DNA of 64,000 nt from CAZFLD01 sp964519835 (GTDB taxonomy: Bacteria > Spirochaetota > Spirochaetia > DSM-27196 > CAZFLD01): NCBI GenBank assembly GCA_964519835.1, contig CAZFLD010000011.1:16890-80889 (forward strand), written 5' to 3'. The notes under the pieces were generated by a model. That model was not told where the DNA came from and made no database searches. It was given only the letters and a program-made list of their open reading frames with translations. Position 1 is the stretch's first letter; every line of letters starts with the position of its first letter. Below, in pieces: positions 27,038-36,067 of the stretch. A program made the translations under genes and the position numbers.

Positions 27038-27154
27038 GACCACACACAGTAATCGGCAAAGGAGTCTACAACAAGGCGAGGTATTACCGGCGGATGTTCC
27101 GGTAAGGAAATCGAGTCAACGCGCGTCCGGTCCACCGAGGTGTGGGGGCGATCC

Positions 27155-27886
27155 TCACGCTCGGCGTTTCCGCGGTGGCCGGGGAGCAGCGAGCTTACGG
27201 ACGTCGGCCGGCACCTCTGCATTGTCGAGCCACTCGTCAACGACGGCGCTGTCGATGCGTCGGAGGTCGCGGGCATGGTTTCCTACCGAGCGACGGACGT
27301 AGGCCGACTTGTCCACGGCAAGTGCGCGAACAGTCTCAAAGTAGTTCAGCGAGTGCTCGGCATCGACGGCAAGTCGGCCGCTCCACGGCAGTACCAGCCG
27401 AGTGCCCTCGCTTGCCAAACGGCGGACGTGGAAGCTTTCGCTTTCGACCCAGCGGCGGATCACGGCCAGTATCTCCGTCGGGCGTGCCTCGATAAACCGC
27501 CGCACGGCAAACTCTGCCGTGCCACGCTGAGTCAGCTCTTCGAGTGCCGCTACTGCGGTCTCAGGGTGATCTAGATGATAATGCGTCCAATAGGCGGCGA
27601 GTGGGAGCATCCAATAGCCGTCGTTGAAAACCTGCCCCTCGGGGCCAAGGGGCTCCGGTAGGACCCGGCGCATGATGTCCCACGCCGACTCGGCCTCCGA
27701 AGGTAAAACGGCCCCGAGTCCCCGGCCAATCGCATCGACTCGTTCCATCAGTTTTTTGGCGGTGAGGGGGCTCACGGAAGACGTAAAGGCATCGACGTCA
27801 AATTCAACATCAACCGATCGAAACATGCCGGCGATTCTTTCGACAAGCTCGTCGCCGAAGTATTGGGTCAGACTACCCTCGGGCAT
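27155..27886 (-). CDS. AlkD-like DNA alkylation repair / HEAT-repeat protein
   Basis: The 243-residue all-helical protein contains HEAT-like repeats, with FAVRRFIEARPTEILAVIRRWVESESFHVRRLASEGTR and VRALAVDKSAYVRRSVGNHARDL as the most recognisable blocks. These match the COG4335 branch related to the AlkD glycosylase fold. It would bind alkylated DNA or nucleoprotein, but catalytic competence cannot be judged. I chose ATG 27886 (MPEGSLTQYF) because GAGGTG precedes it. The frame stays open for 67 more codons without a convincing ribosome site. The C-terminus is basic (PRPPRKRRA). It forms no obvious operon. Confidence 0.75.
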   Translation of the reverse strand: MPEGSLTQYFGDELVERIAGMFRSVDVEFDVDAFTSSVSPLTAKKLMERVDAIGRGLGAVLPSEAESAWDIMRRVLPEPLGPEGQVFNDGYWMLPLAAYWTHYHLDHPETAVAALEELTQRGTAEFAVRRFIEARPTEILAVIRRWVESESFHVRRLASEGTRLVLPWSGRLAVDAEHSLNYFETVRALAVDKSAYVRRSVGNHARDLRRIDSAVVDEWLDNAEVPADVRKLAAPRPPRKRRA

Positions 27887-28134
27887 CTTTGCACCTCTTG
27901 TGTTCTCACAACTCACCGGCCGGCTCGCCGTTATTCCATTCTGATCAACAAGCTTTGGACCGGTTCGATAACGGCCGGCCCGGGCGTTGGGTTCCGGCGA
28001 TATCCCGCGCATCACCACGGCCGTGGGACTGGAGACCGGCCCCGTGATAGCCGTGATTAGCATTTCGGAAAGCGAGTTGTTAATCAACGCCGCGTTGGTG
28101 ATGTGACAAGGCGCTCCACCACACGGCGGGCCAC
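27887..28134. other. Intergenic stretch without a recognised gene
   Basis: The stretch separates the AlkD-like gene from the copper operon promoter. The AlkD frame remains open leftwards through most of it (67 codons) but lacks homology and a ribosome site. No hairpin with a T-run was seen. Confidence 0.5.
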
Positions 28135-28190
28135 TTGCACCTCACTCAGAACGGAAGTATCTTTGTCTATATAGGGTAGGGGGGTATACT
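28135..28190 (+). promoter_or_regulatory. Promoter and CsoR-type operator of the copper operon
   Basis: TTGCAC (28135-28140) and TATCTT (28158-28163) have a 17-bp spacer. Directly downstream, ATATAGGGTAGGGGGGTATA (28169-28188) is a G-tract element flanked by TATA inverted ends, the layout of CsoR/RcnR-family operators. The G-tract (AGGGGGG) also serves as the ribosome-binding site, six bases before the csoR ATG, so repressor binding covers the start of the message. Confidence 0.75.
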
Positions 28191-28493
28191 ATGTCGGTCG
28201 AGCAAGCAAACAAGACAAAAAAGGCACATCACCCGTATGCCACCAAGGAAAACATGGTGCGCAGGCTCAATCGAATCGAGGGGCAGGTCCGGGGCCTTGC
28301 CCGCATGATCAACGAAGACGTGTACTGCGACGACATCTTGCACCAGTTTGCCAGCGTGCAAGCTGCGATCGACGGTGTTAAGCGGACTCTGCTCGATGCC
28401 CACGTGCGTAGCTGCGTCGTGGAACAAATCGCCGAAGGTCGCCTCGAGGTTGTCGATGAGCTTATGGCCACAATCGGCAAGCTGTCGCGATAG
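28191..28493 (+). CDS. csoR: CsoR-family copper-sensing repressor
   Basis: This 100-residue all-helical repressor contains RRLNRIEGQVRGLARMI and the Cu(I) ligand triad Cys46 (VYCDDIL), His71 and Cys75 (DAHVRSC). The 25- and 4-residue spacings are the same as in characterised CsoR proteins, so copper rather than Ni/Co or formaldehyde is the best prediction. It should leave the G-tract operator upon Cu(I) binding. It is 11 bases upstream of copA in one operon. Confidence 0.93.
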   Translation: MSVEQANKTKKAHHPYATKENMVRRLNRIEGQVRGLARMINEDVYCDDILHQFASVQAAIDGVKRTLLDAHVRSCVVEQIAEGRLEVVDELMATIGKLSR

Positions 28494-28504
28494 GAGGAAG
28501 AAAC

Positions 28505-30505
28505 GTGGAGATTCTCCAACTCGATGTAAAGGGGATGACTTGTGCCTCATGCGTTGCGCACGTGGAAAAGGGAATAAAAAAGACAAACGGTGCTCAGAGG
28601 GCAACCGTGAACCTGGCCGACGGCCGCGCCACGGTTTCCTACGACCCTGCGCTCACCTCGTCTAAGGATATCATCTCGGCAATTCGCGCGGCGGGTTATG
28701 ACGCCGGCCTTGCCGAGGACCGCGCCAAGTCGGAGGCCGACCGCGTTGCACACGAGCGGCGATTGCGGACCCAGGTTATCGTTGCCTCCGTTCTGACCGC
28801 GCCCCTTTTGGTATCAATGCTCCCGATGCTCTTGGGCATCGAAGCGCTGATGTTCCTTCACAACCCGATCTTGCAGCTCGCTTTTGCCACTCCGGTGCAG
28901 TTTGTTCTCGGCTTTCGATTCTACAAGGCCGCCGCGCGGACCATCCGGGCCGGCGCACCGGGCATGGATGTGCTCGTGGCCATAGGAACAACGGCGGCGT
29001 TTGGTTTTAGCATCTACAGCGGGTTTTTTGCCGACCATACGATGGGTCTCTACTTCGAGGCCTCCGCCGTGATCATCACCCTGGTGCTGTTGGGCCGCTA
29101 CCTGGAGAGCAAGGCAAAAGCCAAGACATCCGAGGCGTTGCGGAAGCTCATGGACCTGCAGCCGGCGCGCGCGACCGTTGTACAAAACGGCACAACTGTT
29201 GTGTTTGACCTAGCGAAGGTCGTGAAGGGCGATATCGTGTTGGTGCGGCCCGGGGAAAAGGTCCCCGTCGACGGGAGCATCGTCGACGGCAACACCGCGA
29301 TAGATGAAAGCATGATCAGCGGCGAGAGCATGCCGGTAGAGAAGACCGTGGGCGACACCGTGGTCGGGGGATCGGTCAATCAGTTTGGTGCAATCTCGAT
29401 CCGCGCCGAGCGGCTCGGGAACGAATCGGTTCTCGCCCGGATCGTGGCAGCCGTGGAGGAGGCGCAGGCATCAAAGGCGCCGGTGCAGCGTCTGGCCGAC
29501 CGCATAGCCGCGGTCTTTGTGCCTGTGGTGTTGGGTGTTGCCGCCGTGACGTTTGTGGTGCACCTGCTGACCGGGGGCGAGCTCGAGGCTGCGTTGATCC
29601 CGGCGGTTGCCGTCCTGGTGATTGCCTGTCCCTGCGCGCTGGGGTTGGCCACGCCGACCGCTCTTATGGTTGCCTCCGGCGTTGGCGCCGGACGGGGCAT
29701 TCTCTTTCGTGACGGCGAGGCCCTGCAGCGACTCGCCGGGGTGGACACAGTGGTGTTCGACAAGACCGGAACGCTCACAGAGGGCCGCCCGCGAGTATCT
29801 ACCATCACCCCAATGTCCGGCGTGGTCGGCCCGGTCGGTCTAGATCTCCTTCAGATTGCCGCCTCCCTCGAGCAGGCTTCTGAACACCCCGTGGGGCGGG
29901 CGATAGTCGAGGCTGCGGCGGACCGCGGCCTGTCGCTTTTGAACTGCACTGAATTTCGGGCCGTTCCCGGTAAGGGCATCTCCGGAACGGTGGACGGCCG
30001 GGAGTTCAAGATCGGAACACCACGCTTCCTATCGGCGTCGGGCGTCGGCGTAGAGCAGGCACAGGATAAGGTCTCGGCGCTCGAGTCACAGGGTCAAACC
30101 GTTGTGGTCCTCGCCCGTGATTCCGAACCCCTCGCGGTCATTGCCATTTCCGACAAGGCACGCAAAACTTCAGAGGAGGGCGTTAGGCTGCTCAAGGATA
30201 TGGGCAAGACGGTCTACATGATAAGCGGCGACAACACGCGTACCGCCAATGCAGTGGCACGGGAGCTCGGAATCGACCATGTCATGGCCGAAGTGCTTCC
30301 CGAAAAAAAGGCCTCGAAAGTCGAGGAGCTCCGTAGTGGCGGGGCCACGGTTCTTATGGTAGGCGACGGCATCAACGACGCCCCCGCGCCGGCAACAGCC
30401 GACGTGGGGATGGCTATGGGAACCGGCACGGATATAGCCATGGAGGCAGGAACGGTCACGCTTATGCGCCCGGATATTCGCGAGGTATCGGCGGCGGCGG
30501 GCTAG
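28505..30505 (+). CDS. copA: Copper-exporting P1B-type ATPase, C-terminally truncated
   Basis: The N-terminal HMA domain has GMTCASC (residues ~10-16); then come eight-helix-type P1B features: ACPCALGLATPTALMVASGVGAG (CPC near 374), TGES-like SGESMPVEK, DKTGTLTEGRP (Asp419), SEHPVGRAIVEA and GDGINDAP. The frame then stops at DIREVSAAAG followed by TAG. Relatives continue with ~45 residues including TM helix 7 (with its conserved Tyr-Asn ligands) and then LSPAIAGAAMALSSVSVV. Here that last block follows the TAG directly in the same frame, so most of TM7 is deleted and TM8 is cut off. The hinge also reads APAPATADVG where APALAQADVG is usual. Without TM7-8 the pump is probably not functional, unless this is an assembly artefact. 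Confidence 0.88.
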   Translation: MEILQLDVKGMTCASCVAHVEKGIKKTNGAQRATVNLADGRATVSYDPALTSSKDIISAIRAAGYDAGLAEDRAKSEADRVAHERRLRTQVIVASVLTAPLLVSMLPMLLGIEALMFLHNPILQLAFATPVQFVLGFRFYKAAARTIRAGAPGMDVLVAIGTTAAFGFSIYSGFFADHTMGLYFEASAVIITLVLLGRYLESKAKAKTSEALRKLMDLQPARATVVQNGTTVVFDLAKVVKGDIVLVRPGEKVPVDGSIVDGNTAIDESMISGESMPVEKTVGDTVVGGSVNQFGAISIRAERLGNESVLARIVAAVEEAQASKAPVQRLADRIAAVFVPVVLGVAAVTFVVHLLTGGELEAALIPAVAVLVIACPCALGLATPTALMVASGVGAGRGILFRDGEALQRLAGVDTVVFDKTGTLTEGRPRVSTITPMSGVVGPVGLDLLQIAASLEQASEHPVGRAIVEAAADRGLSLLNCTEFRAVPGKGISGTVDGREFKIGTPRFLSASGVGVEQAQDKVSALESQGQTVVVLARDSEPLAVIAISDKARKTSEEGVRLLKDMGKTVYMISGDNTRTANAVARELGIDHVMAEVLPEKKASKVEELRSGGATVLMVGDGINDAPAPATADVGMAMGTGTDIAMEAGTVTLMRPDIREVSAAAG

Positions 30506-30676
30506 TTGAGCCCGGCCATCGCGGGCGCGGCAATGGCCTTGAGCTCGGTGAGTGTTGTGCTCAACTCGCTAGGCATAAAGCGGTTTCGCCCCGCCCATGC
30601 AAAGGGGCAGACGGCCCGCGGTACGCCGAGGCCCACGGTTGATACGCGCCTTGATACCAAGGCGGAGGAGAGCGCT
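30506..30676 (+). pseudogene. Severed C-terminal segment of CopA (TM8 remnant and linker)
   Basis: In frame immediately after the copA TAG, the codons read LSPAIAGAAMALSSVSVVLNSLG..., the highly conserved TM8 end of CopA, including the Met-Ser-Ser copper-binding site. A basic, Pro/Thr-rich linker then runs into copZ. There is no stop between this and the copZ frame. It has no ribosome-binding site of its own, so it is probably untranslated unless the amber codon is read through. Confidence 0.75.
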
Positions 30677-30880
30677 ATGGAGCTTCAGATACGGGTCGAC
30701 GGAATGAGCTGCAATCATTGCAAAGCCACCGTCGAGTCCGCCGCATCATCTGTGCCGACGGTCAAGTCGGCCGAGGTCGACCTGCAAGCAGGGATTCTCA
30801 CGGTCGAGGTACCCGCGGGTCTTGATGTAGACGCAAAGGTCAGGGAAGCGGTCAAAACCGCCGGGTACACCCCTGTGTAG
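30677..30880 (+). CDS. copZ: CopZ-like copper chaperone (single HMA domain)
   Basis: A 67-residue single HMA domain with VDGMSCNHCKATVESAA (the CxxC Cu(I) site), a DLQAGILTVEV strand and VREAVKTAGYTPV end. The ATG at 30677 has a strong ribosome site (GGAGGAG, six bases upstream), so it can be made independently. Its frame is continuous with the severed copA C-terminus, which suggests that copA and copZ may originally have been one fused polypeptide or a recent read-through pair. It would shuttle Cu(I) to CopA or to CsoR. Confidence 0.88.
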   Translation: MELQIRVDGMSCNHCKATVESAASSVPTVKSAEVDLQAGILTVEVPAGLDVDAKVREAVKTAGYTPV

Positions 30881-30901
30881 AGGCACGTTGCCGTTCGGAG
30901 C

Positions 30902-33709
30902 TTACAGCCCAAGCATCCGCTCGATAAGATAGGCGCCCAAGACGTTGTGCCGGAATCCAAACGGCATGCGTCCGGCACCGCCCCACAATCTGAGCGTTGT
31001 GGCGTATACGTTCGCGGTTTCGCTGCCGCCGGCATCCGCCGCACACAGGTAGTAGCTCGTGGTAAAAACCCGAGCGTCCAAGCGGGTGATGATCGGGCGT
31101 ATCCGTCCCGGAAACCATCGGTCTATAACCTCCGGGACAAGCGTATGATCGGGGGCCACACCGGCAAAGGCCGTACCGGCGTAGCCGCCGTGCGGAAGCG
31201 GCGACAACAGCGGGTCCTCGTGGACGAGGGGTATTGCTTCCCGAAAGAAAGGCGCCCCTGCGGAGATCGGCTCGGCGGAATCGCCGAGGGCCAAGACGAC
31301 GCGTCTGCCGCTTTTCGCCTGTTCCAGCACCCATGGCTCCGCCACCGTTGCCACGAGCGGGAGACTCGGCGGAAGACCACGTGCTTCATCGGCTGTAACA
31401 CGCCGACCAGCCCCACCCGGCGGGAGCGCGGCGCTGAGCTCGCCTATCGGATCAAAGAACAGGAACCGCGGTAGCTCCTCCGGCGCGCGATCTTCCCGAC
31501 GGGTACGCCACAAGGCGCTCGTCGGCAACACCCAGTAGACAAAGTCGTTCTTGGCAATCTCTTTTCCGTTGGCTCGAAGCGTCAATTCCAAGGAGCAGAG
31601 ACGGGCCTCGGCACCGGTTGGAGCTGCGGTTAGGTCCAACGCGGCAATTAAACTCGGCGCCCCGTCACCGTCAATCGCGCCCACGGTTATTGTGCCTTGG
31701 GAGACCGGCGTGCGACTGCTCGGGTCGTCGCCGGCCTGATCCGCCGGATTTCCGGCAACGGCAAAACAAAACTCCAGCTCGGCCGAGTCGAGGTTTGTAC
31801 CAACGTGTGACAAGAGCACGTGTAAGCGAAACGACTCACCGGATCGGAGGCAGTGCTCGTCCAAGAACTGCCTCCGGTCTCCGCCACGAAGCCACAGGCG
31901 CCGTCGTCCACGAGCTACCGTCAAGACCGAGTCGGCGTTGAAGCGACTGAACTCCAAAGGGTCAAACTTGTGCCGGCACAGATCGTCGAGCATTCCCGAG
32001 GTCGTCACCGGTGTGTCCTGAAGGTTGGTAACGACATACCCCGACGCGGACGGATGCGCGCGAGTTTGTTCGATGATGCTCTTGCGGTATTCGAGGGAGC
32101 GGCGATAGGATCGCTCGCGGATGTCGGCAAACTCAATTCCCAGGTCGAGCTCCCTCAGGCGAGACTCGTTTGTGACGATGTTGTAGTCCCATCGAACGCC
32201 TTGGGGATTGAGGACGGGATCATCGTGGGTCCAGTAGAGATCACGGCCGAGCTCTTGCTTGAGCGACGCGACATCTCTAAAGGTATCGCTGTCGCAGTAT
32301 TCGCCCAAGTAGAGCGGTTTTTCGCTTTTCCAGCTCGGCACAAAGTAGTCCAACAGATCGGTGAACTGAGTTGCCTCGGCGTAGAAGTGATAGTCGTGGA
32401 AATCGGCAAACTCCTGGTCGACGCCACCGTACGCCTCCGCGCTTCCGGAGTTGTCCCGCACCAGGGGCGAGCCCGTCTCGGCCTTGACCAACTCGTGCAT
32501 CTCCTCCAGGAACGCGGCCTCCGTTTCGGCGGATAGCTCGCAGCCGATGGTATACATCAGCACGCTCGGGTGACGCCGTGTACTCCGAAGAATCTGCCTG
32601 TACTGGTCCTTTGCGCGCTGTTTGTACTCCGGGTCGATTTTGGGGTCCCACATCGGCATTTCGACCCACAGCAGCATTCCCATCTCGTCGGCAATCTCGA
32701 AGTAGTAGTCCGGCGGGACCACAAGACACAGCTTGATCATGTTGTACCCGAGCTCGCGTGCCCGCTCGAACTCGTCACGCACGGTCTGCGGGGTGGGAGC
32801 CGGTGCAAAGAGATCCGGATAGGCCATCCAATGCAGGAGTCCCCGCGGGTAGATCGGATCTCCGTTCAAAAACGCCCGCTTGCCCCGAACCTCGATATCC
32901 GCTATCGCGGTCTTGCATCGATACACCGTCTGCGACAGGCCGGCATCGATCGCAATCTCGAGTTGCTCGAGCCCGGGTGACTCCGGGCTCCACGCCCGCA
33001 ATTCAGGCGCCGGAACCCGCAGCTCGGTAGTCCCTTCTGTGACATCCACCAGAGCCGTGCGCTCACCCCGTCGCGATCTGGCAACAACACTCACTTGGCC
33101 GACAGCATGTGCCGAATCGAGCCGCAACTGGACAACCGGTTCGCCGTTACGACCACGCCGGGCCCAGGCACTCTCGACAATCACGTCGCCGCGAGGCTCG
33201 ACCTTTGCAGGCTGCCAGATTCCTCCAAACGTCGTTGTCACGTAGGGTATAAAACCCGCCAGGCTCTCTCTGACCGCAAACCGGTCCCAGGGCTTGTAGA
33301 CTTCCACCGCCAAGAGCCCACCGGAGGCCTCGGCCGGAGGCACATCAAAGTGGAATTCGTCCCAAATGCCGACATGCTCTCCAAGGCGGAGACCGTTTAG
33401 CCAGACCGTCGCAAAGTAGGACACCGCGCCAAAGGTGATTCGAACGGCCGGCTCCTCCGCGGTGATCTGTGGAAGTCGCGTCGCAAACCAAACAGGACCT
33501 TCAAGTGTCTTTGGCAGCCCCTCCCGCTCCCAGGTCGTGGGAACCACAACCGACTGAACGACATAGCCCGCGGCGGACGCCCCTTCGGCCCACTTCTCCA
33601 GCAGCAACGGCGGCGGAGAGCCGGGCGCTCGCGCCGGTGCCGATCGGCCGGCCGCCGCGGCCTCCACAACCTCGGTCTCACAAGCCATTATCCAGGTATC
33701 AAGCATCAT
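30902..33709 (-). CDS. GH2-family glycoside hydrolase
   Basis: The 935-residue protein has a GH2 sugar-binding (jelly-roll) domain (EGPVWFATRLP, ATVWLNGLRLGEHVGIWDEFHFDV, TTTFGGIWQPA), an Ig-like middle domain and a TIM barrel. The barrel contains YPRGLLHWMAYPD, ELGYNMIKLCLVVPPDYYFEIADEMGMLLWVEMP, HPSVLMYTIGCELSAE (acid/base Glu) and KPLYLGEYCDSD (nucleophile Glu). A C-terminal region of ~330 residues follows. In GH2 the acid/base Glu normally follows Asn; here it follows Cys. No signal peptide is evident, so it is probably cytoplasmic. The ATG overlaps the GH63-like stop (ATGATG/TGA) with AGGAGG upstream. Substrate (beta-galactoside, -glucuronide or -mannoside) is not deducible. Confidence 0.85.
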   Translation of the reverse strand: MMLDTWIMACETEVVEAAAAGRSAPARAPGSPPPLLLEKWAEGASAAGYVVQSVVVPTTWEREGLPKTLEGPVWFATRLPQITAEEPAVRITFGAVSYFATVWLNGLRLGEHVGIWDEFHFDVPPAEASGGLLAVEVYKPWDRFAVRESLAGFIPYVTTTFGGIWQPAKVEPRGDVIVESAWARRGRNGEPVVQLRLDSAHAVGQVSVVARSRRGERTALVDVTEGTTELRVPAPELRAWSPESPGLEQLEIAIDAGLSQTVYRCKTAIADIEVRGKRAFLNGDPIYPRGLLHWMAYPDLFAPAPTPQTVRDEFERARELGYNMIKLCLVVPPDYYFEIADEMGMLLWVEMPMWDPKIDPEYKQRAKDQYRQILRSTRRHPSVLMYTIGCELSAETEAAFLEEMHELVKAETGSPLVRDNSGSAEAYGGVDQEFADFHDYHFYAEATQFTDLLDYFVPSWKSEKPLYLGEYCDSDTFRDVASLKQELGRDLYWTHDDPVLNPQGVRWDYNIVTNESRLRELDLGIEFADIRERSYRRSLEYRKSIIEQTRAHPSASGYVVTNLQDTPVTTSGMLDDLCRHKFDPLEFSRFNADSVLTVARGRRRLWLRGGDRRQFLDEHCLRSGESFRLHVLLSHVGTNLDSAELEFCFAVAGNPADQAGDDPSSRTPVSQGTITVGAIDGDGAPSLIAALDLTAAPTGAEARLCSLELTLRANGKEIAKNDFVYWVLPTSALWRTRREDRAPEELPRFLFFDPIGELSAALPPGGAGRRVTADEARGLPPSLPLVATVAEPWVLEQAKSGRRVVLALGDSAEPISAGAPFFREAIPLVHEDPLLSPLPHGGYAGTAFAGVAPDHTLVPEVIDRWFPGRIRPIITRLDARVFTTSYYLCAADAGGSETANVYATTLRLWGGAGRMPFGFRHNVLGAYLIERMLGL

Positions 33710-36051
33710 ATAAGCGTAACCTCCTGGAGCGCCCCGTTGGCGGTTGGCAAGCTGAACTCGTGGACCGCCGCCGGACCACCCTGGTAGATGATCTCGTCCC
33801 CACAGCGGACCTCGAGACTCCGGATCTCCTCGATGCCTAGACGACACGTCCAAGATCCTGCGTTGCGGGTGTAGGCCACCGAGATCCGGCCTTCTCCGTG
33901 CGCCAGATTCTCAACGCCGTACTCACCTCGCCGGCGCAGCCACTGAGAAAACGCCGGCCGCAGGCGTAGGCCTAGTTCCTGCCCTGAGTCGCCTACAGCG
34001 CCGTCGGTGCGCGCGGCCGTCGAGTCGTCGTTCCGTCGGCTGATCCCGTACACGGGACGTATGCCGAGTATGTGGCGGACGATAAATGCGGCACTCTGAG
34101 CGCCCCAGGCATATGCATCGTTTCCTAGAAACTCTTTTGGGTCGTAGGGCCAGTACTCCGGCGAGGCACCGGGCATGGGGCGTTCGACGCTACCACCGAC
34201 CTCTTTTATGGAGCGCCGGTCGCTTGTTGCCGACGTTCGGCGCACAATCTCCCAGCTCATCTCACCGGCCGTCTCAAACATATCGATCGCCGCCGCCGCT
34301 TCGAGCACAAACGTCGACCACGAAGGCCAAATCGTAAACGGTGAGCGGAAAAACGCCGCTACCTCCGGCCGCATGGCCTCTCGCTGCTCCGGTGTTGCTG
34401 TGTCGAGGAGAAGCGCGATCAGGGAGAGGGGCGATTGACGTGTGAAATCGGCGCCCCAGTAGCTCTCCTCACCGGCAACCTCCACAAAGGCGCCGTTTAG
34501 CCGGTCCCAATCGCGAAATCGCTGCGCTGCCGGGTCCCAAAGGCTCTGCGTCTTTTTGAAAAACTCGTTTTGGAGCGAAGCAAATCGTTTGCCGTCCTCG
34601 CTTTTTCCGAGAATTGCGGAAAGCTCAATGAGGATCGCCGCCGCGTGCGCCATCGACGCCTGAAGCTCCACCGGACGCACGTAGTCGGAGATGACATTGT
34701 CACCGGTCGCCTTGGGATCGATTCGTGGATTATTGTCCTCTCCCGCCTCCCACGTGCACTTATAGGTGAGCCATCCTTCCGGATCGGTCCGTTGATCGAG
34801 CCAGTAGTCCACGAGCGCGACAAGATGTGGATACACGGCATCGAGCCAAGCCGTGTCACCGACGCGGCGGTAGACATCGTAGATGTTGATAAAGGGGATA
34901 CACCACGCCGGAGACGTACCGCACCTCGTTCCGTCCGTAGCCACCATGTTGAACTCGCCGGAGGCAAATACACACGGGGTGTTTTCCAGAGGGGTATCAC
35001 GAAGCATCGTCAAGATCGATTCCTTCGCGAGCTCGGGATCGGCGTAGGCAAGACGCGCCATGTCCATGGAGCCCTCCGCTAGTACGACCCGCGGCATGTT
35101 GATCATCCATGTGGGCCAGTGCCCACCAAACACGCCCGCCGGGGGCACGGTGCAGGTTCGCGTAGTCTCGAAGTCGTAATAGAAGCCGCGCTTGACCTCC
35201 GGCGGGAAATCACCGGTTAGTCGCGGCACGCTCGACACAAACTTCACCGCAGCGGTCCGTGTCGCCTGGGCCGCCGCCTGACGACCGCCGGCGGCGATCG
35301 GGACGGGACTCGGGCCGCAGGCCCGGCCGTTTGTGGCGCGCACGGCGATTGGCGCCGGCCAGTCCGCCACCGCAACCGGGTGCTCGCCCCCGGCCAGGCG
35401 CAAGCGCGCGAGAGAACCGGGCTCAAACACTACAAGCCACTCCTCCGCCCTCGCCTGGGGCACCGCGGCCGCGGAACCGGCGTAGAGCAACTCTATCGGC
35501 GGCGTTTTACACTTTGGGTGCGGCGGTCGCGAGACCTGCCATTTGTCCGCCTCGAGGGTTGCCTCGATACCGCCGTCGGAGCTCCGCGCTCGCGCGACCA
35601 ACACGGGCCGCGGCCCACCGACCAGGCCTGTATTGCCGGCGCCGGGGTCCGCCGCCGCACCGCGTTCAGGCGCCGGCCGGTCAATCGGTGGCGGACCATC
35701 CTGTGACAAACGGCATGCTAAAAGGTCCCGATCCTCGAGGTAAAAGTCGGCGTAGTAAGCACGGAACCCGGTGTCGATGCGGTAGACAAATCGGAAGGGC
35801 GTGTGAACGACGGCCTCTACGTCAAAGACGGATAGTTCATCGCGGGTTAAAAGTAGGTCGGTTCCAATTTGAAGCCCGAGTCCCACGGACACCTCCCACT
35901 GCGGTCGTTTCGAGAACGGGAGCACCCAGCCAAAACCAACAATCTTTGGATCACTACGCAGGACGCCACTTTGCACGTCCCAGTAGCTCGAGACGCACTG
36001 ATAGTAGGGATTCTGCAAGTAGCCAAAGGGAGTAAACGAGTCGATGTGCAT
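33706..36051 (-). CDS. GH63/MGH1-like (alpha/alpha)6-barrel glycoside hydrolase
   Basis: The 781-residue protein has an N-terminal beta-rich domain (~residues 1-270) and a helical-barrel catalytic domain: GVFGGHWPTWMINMPRVVLAEGSMDMARLAY, GTSPAWCIPFINIYDVYRRVGDTAWLDAVYPHL, the acidic WEAGEDNNPRIDPKATGD block, and FTIWPSWSTFVLEAAAAIDMF. This pattern is shared by GH63, trehalase-like and related clan-G enzymes; the Glu and Asp residues in WEAGEDN are likely catalytic or substrate-binding. ATG 36051 is preceded by GGAGA. It follows the OppC-type permease by 16 bases and is coupled to the GH2 gene, so it acts on the imported sugar. Two low-complexity Pro/Ala/Gly stretches lie at about residues 120-150 and 240-265. 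Confidence 0.72.
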   Translation of the reverse strand: MHIDSFTPFGYLQNPYYQCVSSYWDVQSGVLRSDPKIVGFGWVLPFSKRPQWEVSVGLGLQIGTDLLLTRDELSVFDVEAVVHTPFRFVYRIDTGFRAYYADFYLEDRDLLACRLSQDGPPPIDRPAPERGAAADPGAGNTGLVGGPRPVLVARARSSDGGIEATLEADKWQVSRPPHPKCKTPPIELLYAGSAAAVPQARAEEWLVVFEPGSLARLRLAGGEHPVAVADWPAPIAVRATNGRACGPSPVPIAAGGRQAAAQATRTAAVKFVSSVPRLTGDFPPEVKRGFYYDFETTRTCTVPPAGVFGGHWPTWMINMPRVVLAEGSMDMARLAYADPELAKESILTMLRDTPLENTPCVFASGEFNMVATDGTRCGTSPAWCIPFINIYDVYRRVGDTAWLDAVYPHLVALVDYWLDQRTDPEGWLTYKCTWEAGEDNNPRIDPKATGDNVISDYVRPVELQASMAHAAAILIELSAILGKSEDGKRFASLQNEFFKKTQSLWDPAAQRFRDWDRLNGAFVEVAGEESYWGADFTRQSPLSLIALLLDTATPEQREAMRPEVAAFFRSPFTIWPSWSTFVLEAAAAIDMFETAGEMSWEIVRRTSATSDRRSIKEVGGSVERPMPGASPEYWPYDPKEFLGNDAYAWGAQSAAFIVRHILGIRPVYGISRRNDDSTAARTDGAVGDSGQELGLRLRPAFSQWLRRRGEYGVENLAHGEGRISVAYTRNAGSWTCRLGIEEIRSLEVRCGDEIIYQGGPAAVHEFSLPTANGALQEVTLI

Positions 36052-36067
36052 GTGATCTCCTAGAATC

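Noticed and set aside
27887..28087. N-terminal extension of the AlkD-like protein
   Set aside because: The frame is open, but no homology or ribosome site supports it, while ATG 27886 has GAGGTG upstream.
31853..32536. 227-codon plus-strand frame
   Set aside because: Antisense to the GH2 gene.
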